Positions 42,814-51,722 of a stretch of 64,000 nucleotides of DNA are shown here, piece by piece. How positions within the stretch are numbered: the first letter of the stretch is position 1; every line of letters starts with the position of its first letter. The stretch is from NCBI RefSeq assembly GCF_030538695.1, contig NZ_JAUNTN010000001.1:1-64000 (forward strand), written 5' to 3'. A program made the position numbers and the translations under genes. Source of the DNA: Paracoccus sp. (in: a-proteobacteria) (GTDB lineage Bacteria > Pseudomonadota > Alphaproteobacteria > Rhodobacterales > Rhodobacteraceae). The notes below the pieces were generated by a model. The model had not been told where the DNA came from and ran no database searches. It worked only from the letters and a program-made list of their open reading frames with translations.

Positions 42814-45320
42814 GGTGTGACTTCCTCTTCTTCAAGGTCGATGTCGGCGTCCTCAACAACAGCGGAGGCCGGAGATTCCCCTTCTGCGTCGATGGCGAGA
42901 TTGGTGAGGTCGGGGATCAGGTCGGCGGCCCAATCGAGGCCATGCGCCTTCAGCCAGGCGGCGAGGAAGCCGTCTTGGCCGTGCCCGGCGCAGATTTCGG
43001 CAATCAGCGCCTGATCCGATTTGGACGACGCCGCGCAGAGTGCGAGTCCGACATCGCTGAGACCCAGCTCGAACAGCCGGTTGCCGCGCCGCGACTGACA
43101 GTAGTAGTCGCGCTTGGGCGTGGCTCGCGCGAGGATCTCGATCTGCCGGTCATTGAGGCCGAAGCGGCGATAGATCGCGGTGATTTGAGGCTCGATGGCC
43201 CGCTCGTTCGGCAGCAGGAGCCGCGTCGGGCAGCTTTCGATGATCGCCGGCGCGATGGTACTGCCATCGATGTCGCTGAGGCTCTGCGTCGCGAAGATCA
43301 CCGAGGCGTTCTTCTTCCTCAGCGTCTTCAGCCACTCGCGGAGCTGCTCCGCGAAGGCATCGTCATCGAGCGCGAGCCAACCCTCGTCGATGATGAGCAG
43401 CGTGGGTCGTCCGTCGAGCCGATCACCGATCCGGTGGAACAGGTATGAGAGGACGGCGGGCGCCGCGCCAGTTCCCACCAGCCCCTCGATCTCAAAGGCC
43501 TGCACATCCGCCGATCCCAGTTGTTCGGTCTCGGCATCGAGCAGCCGGCCATAGGGTCCACCGACGCAGTATGCGCGGAGCGCCTGCTTCAGGTCGTTGG
43601 ACTGCAGCAGGACCGCGAGGCCGGTGATGGTCCGCTCGCCCACAGGGGCCGAGGCCAGCGAGGTCAGTGCCGTCCAGATATGTTCCTTCACATCCGGGGT
43701 AATCTGGATGTTCTCGCGCGTCAGGATGGCGACAATCCAGTCAGCCGCCCAAGCGCGATCCGACGTCTCGTGAATGCGGGCCAGCGGCTGTAGCGAGACG
43801 GAACTCTCGTCCGCGTCGGTCAGCTCTCCGCCGAGGTCATGCCAGTCGCCGCCCATGGAAAGCGCGGCGGCGCGGATAGAACCGCCGAAGTCGAAGGCGA
43901 AGATCTGGCTGCGCGAGTACCGCCGGAACTGAAGCGCCATCAGCGCCAGCAACACGGATTTGCCCGCGCCGGTCGGGCCGACGACGAGTGTGTGCCCGAC
44001 ATCGCCGACATGGAGAGAAAACCGGAACGGGGTGGAGCCTTCGGTCCTGGCGTAGAGCAACGGAGCGTCGCCGAAATGCTCATCCTGTTCCGGCCCCGCC
44101 CAGACCGCCGAGAGCGGGATCATATGGGCGAGATTCAATGTGCTGACCGGAGGCTGCCGGACATTGGCATAGGCATGCCCGGGCAAACTTCCGAGCCAGG
44201 CATCGACCGCATTGACCGTCTCGACCATGACGCTGAAATCGCGGGACTGGACGATCTTCTCGACCAGCCGCAGTTTCTCGTCAGCGCGGCGGACGTCCTC
44301 GTCCCAGACCGTGATCGTGGCCGTGACATAGGCCATACCAGCCAGATCCGCGCCGAGTTCCTGCAAGGCCATATCCGCGTCAGCGGCCTTGTTCGCCGCG
44401 TCTGTATCGACCAGCGCGGATTGCTCGTTGGTCATCACCTCCTTGAGGATCGCGGCGATGCTCTTGCGTTTGGCAAACCACTGACGGCGTATCCGGGTCA
44501 GCAGCTTGGTTGCGTCCAGCTTGTCCATGAGAATGGCCCGGGTCGACCAGCGATAGGGAAAGGCCAGCCGGTTCAACTCGTCGAGCAGGCCCGGGGTCGT
44601 GGCGCCGGGATAGCCGGTGATCGTCAGGACGCGGAGATGGTGATTGCCCAGACGCGGCTCCAGCCCGCCGGCCAGCGGCTGGTCGGGCAAGAGCGCGTCG
44701 AGATAGACCGGCACCTCGGGCACGCGCACGCGGTGCCGGTTGGTCGAAATCGTCGAATGCAGGTAGGTCAGCGTAGCGGCGTCATCGAGCCAGTGGCAGT
44801 CCGGCATGAAGCCGTCGAGCAGCGCCAGCACGCGATCGGTGCGGTCGATGAAACCGCGCACCTGTTCCCAGGGGTTCACACCTGAGGTCTCGCGGCCCTC
44901 GTAGAGCCAGGACTCCGAACGCGCCGCGTCCTCGGCAGGCGGAAGCCAGAGGAGCGTCAGGAAATAGCCGGAGACGAAATGGCTCCCCTCCTCCTCGAAT
45001 TCGGCCTTGCGCTCGGCATCGACCAGCGCCGATGCCGCATCCGGAAAGATGCTCACCGGATACGTCGCGGCCTCAGAGCGCTGTGCTTCCACGAAGATCG
45101 CCCACCCGGAGCCGAGGCGGCGGAAGGCGTTGTTCAGTCGTCCGGCGACCGCGACCAGTTCGGCCGCGACCGCGCTGTCCAGATCGGGCCCCCGAAACTT
45201 CGCCGTCCTCTGGAACGAGCCATCCTTGTTAAGGACCACGCCCTCCCCGACCAGCGCGACCCAAGGCAGGTAGTCGGCAAGGCGCGAGGCGGTGCGACGG
45301 TATTCTGCGAGATTCATCAT
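42810..45320 (-). CDS. trbE: TrbE, VirB4-like ATPase
   Basis: 836 aa. A long N-terminal CagE/TrbE domain is followed by the ATPase core: Walker A VVGPTGAGKSVLLALM near residue 445, Walker B LLIIDEGWLALDDD near 640, and the ATQSLSDIDGS motif. It powers pilus biogenesis and substrate transfer. The C-terminal 45 residues are acidic. ATG 45320 or the adjacent 45317 could start it. Intact, so the transfer machinery is probably functional. Confidence 0.97.
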   Translation of the reverse strand: MMNLAEYRRTASRLADYLPWVALVGEGVVLNKDGSFQRTAKFRGPDLDSAVAAELVAVAGRLNNAFRRLGSGWAIFVEAQRSEAATYPVSIFPDAASALVDAERKAEFEEEGSHFVSGYFLTLLWLPPAEDAARSESWLYEGRETSGVNPWEQVRGFIDRTDRVLALLDGFMPDCHWLDDAATLTYLHSTISTNRHRVRVPEVPVYLDALLPDQPLAGGLEPRLGNHHLRVLTITGYPGATTPGLLDELNRLAFPYRWSTRAILMDKLDATKLLTRIRRQWFAKRKSIAAILKEVMTNEQSALVDTDAANKAADADMALQELGADLAGMAYVTATITVWDEDVRRADEKLRLVEKIVQSRDFSVMVETVNAVDAWLGSLPGHAYANVRQPPVSTLNLAHMIPLSAVWAGPEQDEHFGDAPLLYARTEGSTPFRFSLHVGDVGHTLVVGPTGAGKSVLLALMALQFRRYSRSQIFAFDFGGSIRAAALSMGGDWHDLGGELTDADESSVSLQPLARIHETSDRAWAADWIVAILTRENIQITPDVKEHIWTALTSLASAPVGERTITGLAVLLQSNDLKQALRAYCVGGPYGRLLDAETEQLGSADVQAFEIEGLVGTGAAPAVLSYLFHRIGDRLDGRPTLLIIDEGWLALDDDAFAEQLREWLKTLRKKNASVIFATQSLSDIDGSTIAPAIIESCPTRLLLPNERAIEPQITAIYRRFGLNDRQIEILARATPKRDYYCQSRRGNRLFELGLSDVGLALCAASSKSDQALIAEICAGHGQDGFLAAWLKAHGLDWAADLIPDLTNLAIDAEGESPASAVVEDADIDLEEEEVTP

Positions 45321-45326
45321 GGGAGT

Positions 45327-45608
45327 TCACACCGAGAGATGACCGGGAATGCGCAGATGGCGGCGGGCGACCTCGACGAAGAGCGGATCGCGCCTGGCCG
45401 CCCAGACGGCAGCGATGTGGCCAACGGCCCAGATCAGGATCCCGACCAGCCAGAGCTGAAGTCCGAGGCCGACCGCACCTGCGAGTGTGCCATTCAGAAT
45501 GGCGACCGAGCGTGGGGCTCCGCCGAGGAGGATCGGCTCGGTCAGCGCGCGGTGAACCGGCACGCTGAACCCCGGTATGGCGTCGAGGGCTTCGAAACTC
45601 AGCGCCAT
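45327..45608 (-). CDS. trbD: TrbD, VirB3-like
   Basis: 93 aa. A soluble N-terminus (FSVPVHRALTEPILLGGAPR) is followed by one hydrophobic hairpin (residues about 35-66) and a short tail with ARRDPLFVEVARRHLR, the conserved VirB3/TrbD ending. It is a channel component of the inner membrane. One base overlaps with trbC. Confidence 0.95.
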   Translation of the reverse strand: MALSFEALDAIPGFSVPVHRALTEPILLGGAPRSVAILNGTLAGAVGLGLQLWLVGILIWAVGHIAAVWAARRDPLFVEVARRHLRIPGHLSV

Positions 45609-45940
45609 CAGATCAGCGCTCCGCCACCGAAGCTGAAGAAGCTCAGGAAGAAGGACGAGGCCGCAAAGGCGATGGAAATCCCGAATACGATCTGGATCAG
45701 CCGCCGGAAACCGCCGCCGGTATCGCCGAAGGCCAGCGTCAGGCCAGTGACGATGATGATGATCACCGCCACAATCTTGGCGACCGGCCCCTCAACGGAG
45801 TCGAGGATGGATTGCAGAGGCGCTTCCCAGGGCATGGAAGACCCGGAGGCATGAGCGGCCGGAGCGATGAACAGGCTGACGTAAGTGGCGGCGACCGCAG
45901 TGGCGATGTGCTGGCGGATGCGCAGGGCGTGACGGATCAT
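45608..45940 (-). CDS. trbC: TrbC, pilin precursor (VirB2-like)
   Basis: 110 aa: a long signal peptide (about 1-31, ending AHA), then two hydrophobic helices (VAKIVAVIIIIVTGLTLAFG and FGISIAFAASSFFLSFFSF). In RP4, TrbC is trimmed and circularised by TraF; a TraF-type peptidase is encoded at 61301. It forms the conjugative pilus. Confidence 0.94.
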   Translation of the reverse strand: MIRHALRIRQHIATAVAATYVSLFIAPAAHASGSSMPWEAPLQSILDSVEGPVAKIVAVIIIIVTGLTLAFGDTGGGFRRLIQIVFGISIAFAASSFFLSFFSFGGGALI

Positions 45941-46932
45941 TCGGGATCTCCTTGTTCGTGAGTGGTGGGATCTGAAATGGCAGGTGAAATCCGGTAGTCG
46001 CCGTCCGGCCCGAGGCCCTTGACGCGGGCGAGTTCGGCCAGACGACGTGCGGAGCCGCGTCCGGACAGGACGGCCACGAGGTCGATGGTCTCCGCGATCA
46101 TGGCGCGGGGCACGGTAACGACGGCTTCCTGGATGAGCTGCTCGAGACGGCGCAGCGCGCCAATCCCGGAACCGGCATGGATGGTGCCGATCCCGCCAGG
46201 ATGGCCGGTGCCCCAGGCCTTGAGCAGGTCCAGTGCCTCGGCGCCACGCACCTCACCGATCGGAATACGATCGGGGCGCAGACGCAGCGAGGACCGCACC
46301 AGATCGGACAGGCTGGCAACACCGTCCTTGGTGCGCATCGCCACGAGATTCGGCGCGGCGCATTGCAGTTCGCGGGTGTCTTCGATGATCACGATGCGAT
46401 CGGAGGTCTTGGCCACCTCGGCGAGCAGCGCATTGGTCAGCGTTGTCTTGCCGGTCGAGGTGCCGCCAGCCACCAGGATATTAGCACGGTCCGCCACCGC
46501 CTGGCGCAGCGCCTCGGCCTGCATCAAGGTCATGGTCCCGGCGGTGACGTAATCTTCAAGGGTGAAGACGGCGACGGCGGGTTTGCGGATGGCGAAAGCC
46601 GGAGCGGCAACCACGGGAGGCAGGAGCCCCTCGAAGCGCTCGCCAGTTTCCGGCAATTCTGCGGAAACGCGAGGAGCCAGGCCATGAACTTCGACGCCAA
46701 CATGATGGGCGACGAGGCGAACAATACGCTCGCCGTCCGCTGCGCTCAGCGTCTTGCCGCTGTCGGCCAGCCCCTCGGAAAGTCGGTCGACCCAGAGCCG
46801 CCCATCGGGGTTGAGCATCACCTCGACGGTCATGGGGTCGTCCAGAAACCCGGCGATCGCCGGCCCGAGCGCGGTGCGCAGCATCCGCGCGCCTCTCCGG
46901 ATCACTTCTGGTCTCTGATCGGTCTTCGCCAT
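45937..46932 (-). CDS. trbB: TrbB, VirB11-like ATPase
   Basis: 331 aa. A hexameric AAA+ traffic ATPase: the N-terminal domain recalls VirB11, Walker A is GGTSTGKTT at 156-164, an Asp box [12 protein letters not shown] follows, and the [20 protein letters not shown] and [16 protein letters not shown] motifs are complete. It normally follows the CopG-like gene closely; here an 8.7-kb segment separates the two. It is the first gene of the remaining trb operon. Confidence 0.96.
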   Translation of the reverse strand: MAKTDQRPEVIRRGARMLRTALGPAIAGFLDDPMTVEVMLNPDGRLWVDRLSEGLADSGKTLSAADGERIVRLVAHHVGVEVHGLAPRVSAELPETGERFEGLLPPVVAAPAFAIRKPAVAVFTLEDYVTAGTMTLMQAEALRQAVADRANILVAGGTSTGKTTLTNALLAEVAKTSDRIVIIEDTRELQCAAPNLVAMRTKDGVASLSDLVRSSLRLRPDRIPIGEVRGAEALDLLKAWGTGHPGGIGTIHAGSGIGALRRLEQLIQEAVVTVPRAMIAETIDLVAVLSGRGSARRLAELARVKGLGPDGDYRISPAISDPTTHEQGDPE

Positions 46933-47389
46933 GCCGGCCCCGTTCCCTCACGGGCGCCTCCAACAGGCCGCCCTGGATCGGGGTCGATTAAAGAAGCCGT
47001 AAAAGCCTAGGACTCAACAGAGTTCCGAGGGGCGTAGTAGCGTGGCGTGTAAAGACAGGGAATCGGCGGATCGTACCCTAGCCCATGCCACGGGGAACGC
47101 GTCATGATAACCGTCGCTAGAACGTGGTGTTGAGTGCAGAGAGCGGACTGATGGCATGGCAGCATGACAGGCGAAGGGAGCCCGGGAATGGGGTCATGCT
47201 TGACTCGAGACGATGAAGATCCCGCAAGTTGAGAAAAACCGTTTGACGTTGGCGCGGCGGGGCGGGTGCTATCGTCACATGCCGCGCAAAGGATTACCCG
47301 CTGGTTTGCTATCTGGGACAGATAATCCTGTTGCATTCACTTAGCATAGTCCAGAGCTTCGAAGTACCGGAGTTCCCATAGCGCGTACA
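46933..47389. other. Intergenic region between trbB and the defence operon
   Basis: About 450 bases with no supportable gene. It should contain the promoter of the minus-strand trb genes and of the plus-strand defence operon. A candidate promoter for the latter is listed separately. Confidence 0.5.
47243..47272 (+). promoter_or_regulatory. Candidate sigma-70 promoter of the defence operon
   Basis: TTGACG (47243-47248) and TGCTAT (47267-47272) are separated by 18 bases. A start site near 47280 would leave a leader of about 110 bases before the SIR2 gene. Based on sequence match only. Confidence 0.4.
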
Positions 47390-49294
47390 TTGCCACAGGA
47401 GAGAAAAATCAGTTCCATCCCGAATATTAGCGCCGCTCAGTTCGCGACCGCCTTCGCACTAAGACCAAATCTATTGACATGGTTTCTCGGAGCCGGTGCA
47501 TCGGCCGCCTCCGGTATTCCGACCGGCTATGCCATGATCCGCGATTTCAAGGCGCAGATCTTTTGTCGCGAAGCAAACCTGTCAAAGCGCGAGATCGACA
47601 CCGCTGACCCGATCTGGATCGACAGGATCGATGCCTTTTTCCGCCAAAACTCGCTGTTGCCGCCTGACGGTGATCCTACGGAATATGCCAAGGCCTTCGA
47701 AGCGGTTTATCCTGAGGCCCGGCATCGCCGACAGTACATAGACGATGCGATCTCCAAGGGGACTCCCTGTTTTGGACATAAGGTGCTTGGCAGTCTTATG
47801 GCTGCCGGCAAGGTCGATTGCGTTTTTACGACCAATTTCGATCCGCTGATCGAGGAGTCGACGCTTTCGGCAAATGGGATTTTGCCAGTAGATAACCAGA
47901 ACCGCCCAACTGTGGCGGCGATCGATTCTGCCGACCGTGCCATGCGGTGCCTCAATGAATCGGACTGGCCGTTGGTCGCTAAGCTCCACGGTGATTATCA
48001 GTCGATCGCGATTAAGAACACGGGATCGGAACTGGAGGAACAGGATGCCCGGATGCGGCATGTGCTGGTGGAATCCGGCAAGCGCTTCGGAATGATCTTC
48101 GTCGGTTATAGCGGACGCGACGCTTCGATCATGGAGGCGCTGAACACGGTTCTAGATGCGCCTTCGCCATTTCCGAACGGAGTGTACTGGCTCACCTCTT
48201 CAGCTTCGCGTTTACTGCCCGCAGTGATCGAATTCTTGGAGCGCGCCGGAGCAGCTGGCGTGGACGTGGCTGTCGTTGAGTGCGCGACCTTCGACGAACT
48301 GGCTGCCGATATCATCAAGATATCCGACCTCCCCCAACCGCTTCTAGATCGCGTGATGGAGGGGCGACCTACACCGCGCCTCGTGCCCGTTCAGATTCCA
48401 CATGCCAAAGCCCGCGCCTTCCCGGTGCTGCGCTATTCGGCAATTCTGCTGCAATCGATGCCGACCGTAGCCAGACGCATCAGGCTCAACCAATCAACGA
48501 CATCGGTCGAGGTCCGCGAGTTCTTCAAAGCGAAGGGATATCGCGCAACAGCGGCCGCTTTGGGACGTGAGCTAGCAGTGTTTGGGCGTGACCAGGAAAT
48601 CCTGGACGCCTTGGCTCCGCTTGGCCCATCGCTCGCTGGAACGATCGAACTAGATCCCGTCGCCGATAGCTGGGCCACCGGTTTGCTCTACGACACGCTC
48701 GTACGATCTCTCGCCCGACAACGCCCGCTCATCCCACGTTATAGGCGTTCCGGCCATTCGCTCGTCGTTGCCGCACCGCGCGACTGCGATGATCCTGAGC
48801 GAACGCGGGGCCAGCAACAGATCCTATCCCGGTTACGCAATGCGTACGGCACTAGTCTGTTTGGTGCAGTACCTAAGCTTGGTTTCCCGTTTCAGGAGGG
48901 CATCCACCTCAAGCTGGAACAGCTAGATGGGAAGTGGTGGTGCGGCTTCGAGCCCTACACGTTCGTCCAGTTTCCCCGGCAAGACACCTCCCAAACGGAT
49001 GGTGCGGAGGGGCTGGTCGCCGAAAAAGCTCCGACTGAAATGGGTATACGAGCCGAGCACCGAGGCGATCCTGCCGGCGACTGGCGCCGCGAGCGATGGG
49101 CTCCGCGCTACAATAGGAATTGGGCCAGCATTATTGGAGCCTGGGCTCAGCTTCTAACCGAAACAGGGGGCACGACTCGAAGCGCTTTCGGCCTCGAAGA
49201 TGGCACTGGCATTGATGCCGTATTCAAAGTGTCGCCCGTGACGGGGTTTAGCCGACCGTCGCATCACCATAGCTACTTCGACAGGAGAAAATGA
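47390..49294 (+). CDS. SIR2-APAZ protein of a SPARSA system
   Basis: 634 aa. Residues about 15-300 are a SIR2-like NAD hydrolase: NAD-binding FLGAGASAASGIPTG (32-46), TTNFD (147-151), catalytic-type KLHGDY (His200) and GYSGRD (239-244). Residues about 330-634 match the APAZ region that pairs with short Argonautes. In SPARSA, guide-directed target DNA recognition by the Argonaute activates NAD+ depletion and kills the infected cell. The start at TTG 47390 is the first in frame but has no good upstream ribosome-binding site; AGGAGA lies just inside, so a non-standard start a few codons later is possible. The Argonaute gene overlaps by four bases (ATGA). Codon use is less GC-biased than the trb genes. 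Confidence 0.9.
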   Translation: MPQERKISSIPNISAAQFATAFALRPNLLTWFLGAGASAASGIPTGYAMIRDFKAQIFCREANLSKREIDTADPIWIDRIDAFFRQNSLLPPDGDPTEYAKAFEAVYPEARHRRQYIDDAISKGTPCFGHKVLGSLMAAGKVDCVFTTNFDPLIEESTLSANGILPVDNQNRPTVAAIDSADRAMRCLNESDWPLVAKLHGDYQSIAIKNTGSELEEQDARMRHVLVESGKRFGMIFVGYSGRDASIMEALNTVLDAPSPFPNGVYWLTSSASRLLPAVIEFLERAGAAGVDVAVVECATFDELAADIIKISDLPQPLLDRVMEGRPTPRLVPVQIPHAKARAFPVLRYSAILLQSMPTVARRIRLNQSTTSVEVREFFKAKGYRATAAALGRELAVFGRDQEILDALAPLGPSLAGTIELDPVADSWATGLLYDTLVRSLARQRPLIPRYRRSGHSLVVAAPRDCDDPERTRGQQQILSRLRNAYGTSLFGAVPKLGFPFQEGIHLKLEQLDGKWWCGFEPYTFVQFPRQDTSQTDGAEGLVAEKAPTEMGIRAEHRGDPAGDWRRERWAPRYNRNWASIIGAWAQLLTETGGTTRSAFGLEDGTGIDAVFKVSPVTGFSRPSHHHSYFDRRK

Positions 49295-50742
49295 TGGGGA
49301 ACCCAGCCCTCACCGAGCTGCCGCCATTCACGCTCTTGGAGGAGCCAAACCTGTCGTTTTCGCCATCCGACACCAACCAGATAGATGTCCATCCGTTGCG
49401 CGGTCTCCTTAATTTCGGGCCGTATTCGAAAGGGTCATTTAGCGGATACACACCCCGCATTCGAATTTCGACGGTTGGCCCGGAGAGCGCTTTCCATCGT
49501 CGTGGCGACTTGATGAAGCTGTTGTGGGGCGTGCATCGCCCTTCCGACCGATCAGAATATGTACCGGAATATCCCGGTTTCGAGCGCCTGTTCCGCGTGT
49601 CGCTCGAAGCCGCGCCCGCGAGCGCGCACATCAAGTGGCCGGAACACCTCGACCAGCTGCCGGGAGCCGGCACTGCCCAGCAGCGCCTATTTTTTACAAT
49701 GGATGCCGCGCTCCGCCGCCTCGACGCCGTTTGCAACGAATTCGACGTTGTGCTGGTCCACTTTCCCGAGAGCTGGGACACGGCGACACGTGGAAAATTC
49801 TTTGACGCACACGACGTGCTTAAAGCTTTGGGTGCTAAGTATAATATTCCGACCCAAGTCCTGAATGATCGCGTCTTCACCTTCAGCTACAAGGCTTCAC
49901 TTGCTTGGCGTCTGTCGACCGCACTCTATGTGAAGGCTGCGGGCACGCCGTGGAAGCTTGCGCCACTGAAAGGCGTGCCTGCGGATACCGCCTACATCGG
50001 GTTGGCCTATGCCCTGCGCGGTGACCAGCAAGACGTGGATTATGTGACGTGCTGCTCTCAGGTCTTTGACATGGACGGCGGCGGCATGCAGTTCGTTGCG
50101 TTCGAGGCGCGAGACCCGGTGGCTGACGTAGCCGAGGCTCGCAGGAACCCCTTTCTTAGTCGGGACGATATGCGCGCAGTCCTCGCCCGTAGCCTGGAAC
50201 TCTATCAGGGTCGCAATGGTGGCAACCTACCAAAACGCATGGTCATTCACAAAACGACAGCCTTCAAAGAGGCCGAAATCGAGGGTGCGTTCGACGCGCT
50301 TGCTGGTGTAGCGGAGATAGAGTGTGTCGAGGTCAACTCGGCATCGTGCTGGCGCGGCGTCTGGCTAATCAAGTCGGGGGTGGAGAAACCGCTGTCAAAA
50401 CCCTCTGGATTTCCCGTGCCGCGCGGGACGATGGTGATCCGCACGGGCAATTCTGCCTTGGTATGGGTGGCCGGCAATGCTCCCGAGGTCTCGACCAAAG
50501 GCGATTACTATCAGGGCAAGAAGAGCATCCCCCGGCCGCTACAACTGATCCGTCATGCCGGCAGCGGACCGCTCGAATTGACCGCTCATGAGGTGCTGGC
50601 GTTGACTAAGATGGATTGGAATAACGACGCGCTTTACGACCCTGTGCCGGTTAGCATTCGCTATTCGCAGAAACTCGCCCGCACGATAGCGAACGTCCCG
50701 GACCTCCCGCGAAATGTCTATCCATATCGCCTGTTCATGTAG
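49291..50742 (+). CDS. Short prokaryotic Argonaute (MID-PIWI, inactive)
   Basis: 483 aa, the usual length for short pAgo proteins lacking N and PAZ domains. A MID domain with a VVLVHFPESW strand and IPTQVLNDRVF then SYKASLAWRLSTALY leads into the PIWI domain (AYIGLAYALRGD, KRMVIHKTTAFKEAEI). The Asp expected in the first PIWI strand is replaced (IGLAY) and the next position reads HKT rather than RDG, so it cannot cleave; this is the norm for short pAgos. C-terminal VYPYRLFM is the conserved end. With the SIR2-APAZ partner it forms SPARSA, which uses short RNA guides to sense invading plasmid or phage DNA. GGAG precedes ATG 49291. Confidence 0.9.
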   Translation: MMGNPALTELPPFTLLEEPNLSFSPSDTNQIDVHPLRGLLNFGPYSKGSFSGYTPRIRISTVGPESAFHRRGDLMKLLWGVHRPSDRSEYVPEYPGFERLFRVSLEAAPASAHIKWPEHLDQLPGAGTAQQRLFFTMDAALRRLDAVCNEFDVVLVHFPESWDTATRGKFFDAHDVLKALGAKYNIPTQVLNDRVFTFSYKASLAWRLSTALYVKAAGTPWKLAPLKGVPADTAYIGLAYALRGDQQDVDYVTCCSQVFDMDGGGMQFVAFEARDPVADVAEARRNPFLSRDDMRAVLARSLELYQGRNGGNLPKRMVIHKTTAFKEAEIEGAFDALAGVAEIECVEVNSASCWRGVWLIKSGVEKPLSKPSGFPVPRGTMVIRTGNSALVWVAGNAPEVSTKGDYYQGKKSIPRPLQLIRHAGSGPLELTAHEVLALTKMDWNNDALYDPVPVSIRYSQKLARTIANVPDLPRNVYPYRLFM

Positions 50743-50768
50743 GTATTCTAAGATGAGTACGCCCTGAT

Positions 50769-51722
50769 ATGCTGCACACCGAACCACCTCCATCTGCCAC
50801 TCTTGCGCGCATCTTGCACCCAACGACTGCCGGATCGGGTTCCTACGGCCACCTGCTTCTCGAGCAGCAGGTCACTGCTCTTTCAGATGCTGACATAGCT
50901 GAACTGCGCCCTTATTTTGAGTCGGCCCATCAGGACGCACGCGAGGTGTTTCATGCGGCCGCCCGGATTTCACTTCATCCCGAAGATGGCGAAAGGGGAG
51001 ATCATGCAATCTATCCCAATTGCCTCCCACCAAAGACGATCCGCGGCCTTTTTGGTGAGGTCATGTGCGGGATCGTAGCGGAAAACTACAGCCTAGTCGG
51101 GGGCAAGACATGGAGCGTGCCGATCTTCCTTTTCCGTGAGCATGCCCCGGTCGCGCGATACATCTTCGATCTCGTGCGAGATCCAGCACGGGTCAAGGAA
51201 GTGCACGGACGCCCTGGCAATGACTTCATCGGCCTTGAACTCGCTGTGGACGGAACCGTTTTGGCCTTTATCGCGGGGGAAGCAAAATGGCGCGCCGATC
51301 TAACGGCCTCGACGATTGACACGATCATGAAGGGCGACGGCCAGGGTAAAGGCGCAGCGCGGGTGTGGGCCGACAATGGCGTCTGGAACGACATCAACAC
51401 AGCCCTGCTGATCCCTCAGGGAATTCAGCAGATCTGCGATCTCCTGAAGATCAAGGATCGCGACGGATATGCCCACACGATCTTTTCACTAGACGAGGCG
51501 CTCCTAACGGATGTTGGGCCGCCGCGCACTGACATGGTGTTGATCGCCGGCAATCGTGCGGCGACGCGCGCGGTCGGCACCGCTCTGCTTCCGACAGCGA
51601 TGCCTCCCGCGGACTATACGGCTGGGCGGCCGCTGCAGATCGTCGAGATCGTGCTCTTGGGCGGCGAGAACATGATCGAACGACTCTACGCATCACTTTG
51701 GAAGACCAATGGCGGAGCTTGA
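50769..51722 (+). CDS. hamA: HamA-like nuclease (DUF1837), Hachiman/AbpA type
   Basis: 317 aa. The core RPGNDFIGLELAVDG then FIAGEAKWRADLT gives Asp152, Glu171 and Lys173, the PD-(D/E)XK set, with a helix Glu in GLFGEVMC (97). This pattern and the helicase partner directly downstream match HamA (Hachiman) or AbpA. HamA is a nuclease held inactive by HamB until DNA damage is sensed. It begins 27 bases after the Argonaute stop and overlaps hamB by 14 bases. Assignment to Hachiman rather than AbpAB is not possible by eye. Confidence 0.75.
   Translation: MLHTEPPPSATLARILHPTTAGSGSYGHLLLEQQVTALSDADIAELRPYFESAHQDAREVFHAAARISLHPEDGERGDHAIYPNCLPPKTIRGLFGEVMCGIVAENYSLVGGKTWSVPIFLFREHAPVARYIFDLVRDPARVKEVHGRPGNDFIGLELAVDGTVLAFIAGEAKWRADLTASTIDTIMKGDGQGKGAARVWADNGVWNDINTALLIPQGIQQICDLLKIKDRDGYAHTIFSLDEALLTDVGPPRTDMVLIAGNRAATRAVGTALLPTAMPPADYTAGRPLQIVEIVLLGGENMIERLYASLWKTNGGA

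Noticed and set aside
47007..47336. Minus-strand frame upstream of trbB
   Set aside because: No domain and no ribosome-binding site; the interval is better explained as the control region between trbB and the defence operon.
47390..49294. Thoeris ThsA or stand-alone DSR-type SIR2 defence
   Set aside because: No TIR partner is present, the C-terminal half fits APAZ, and a short Argonaute gene overlaps directly downstream.
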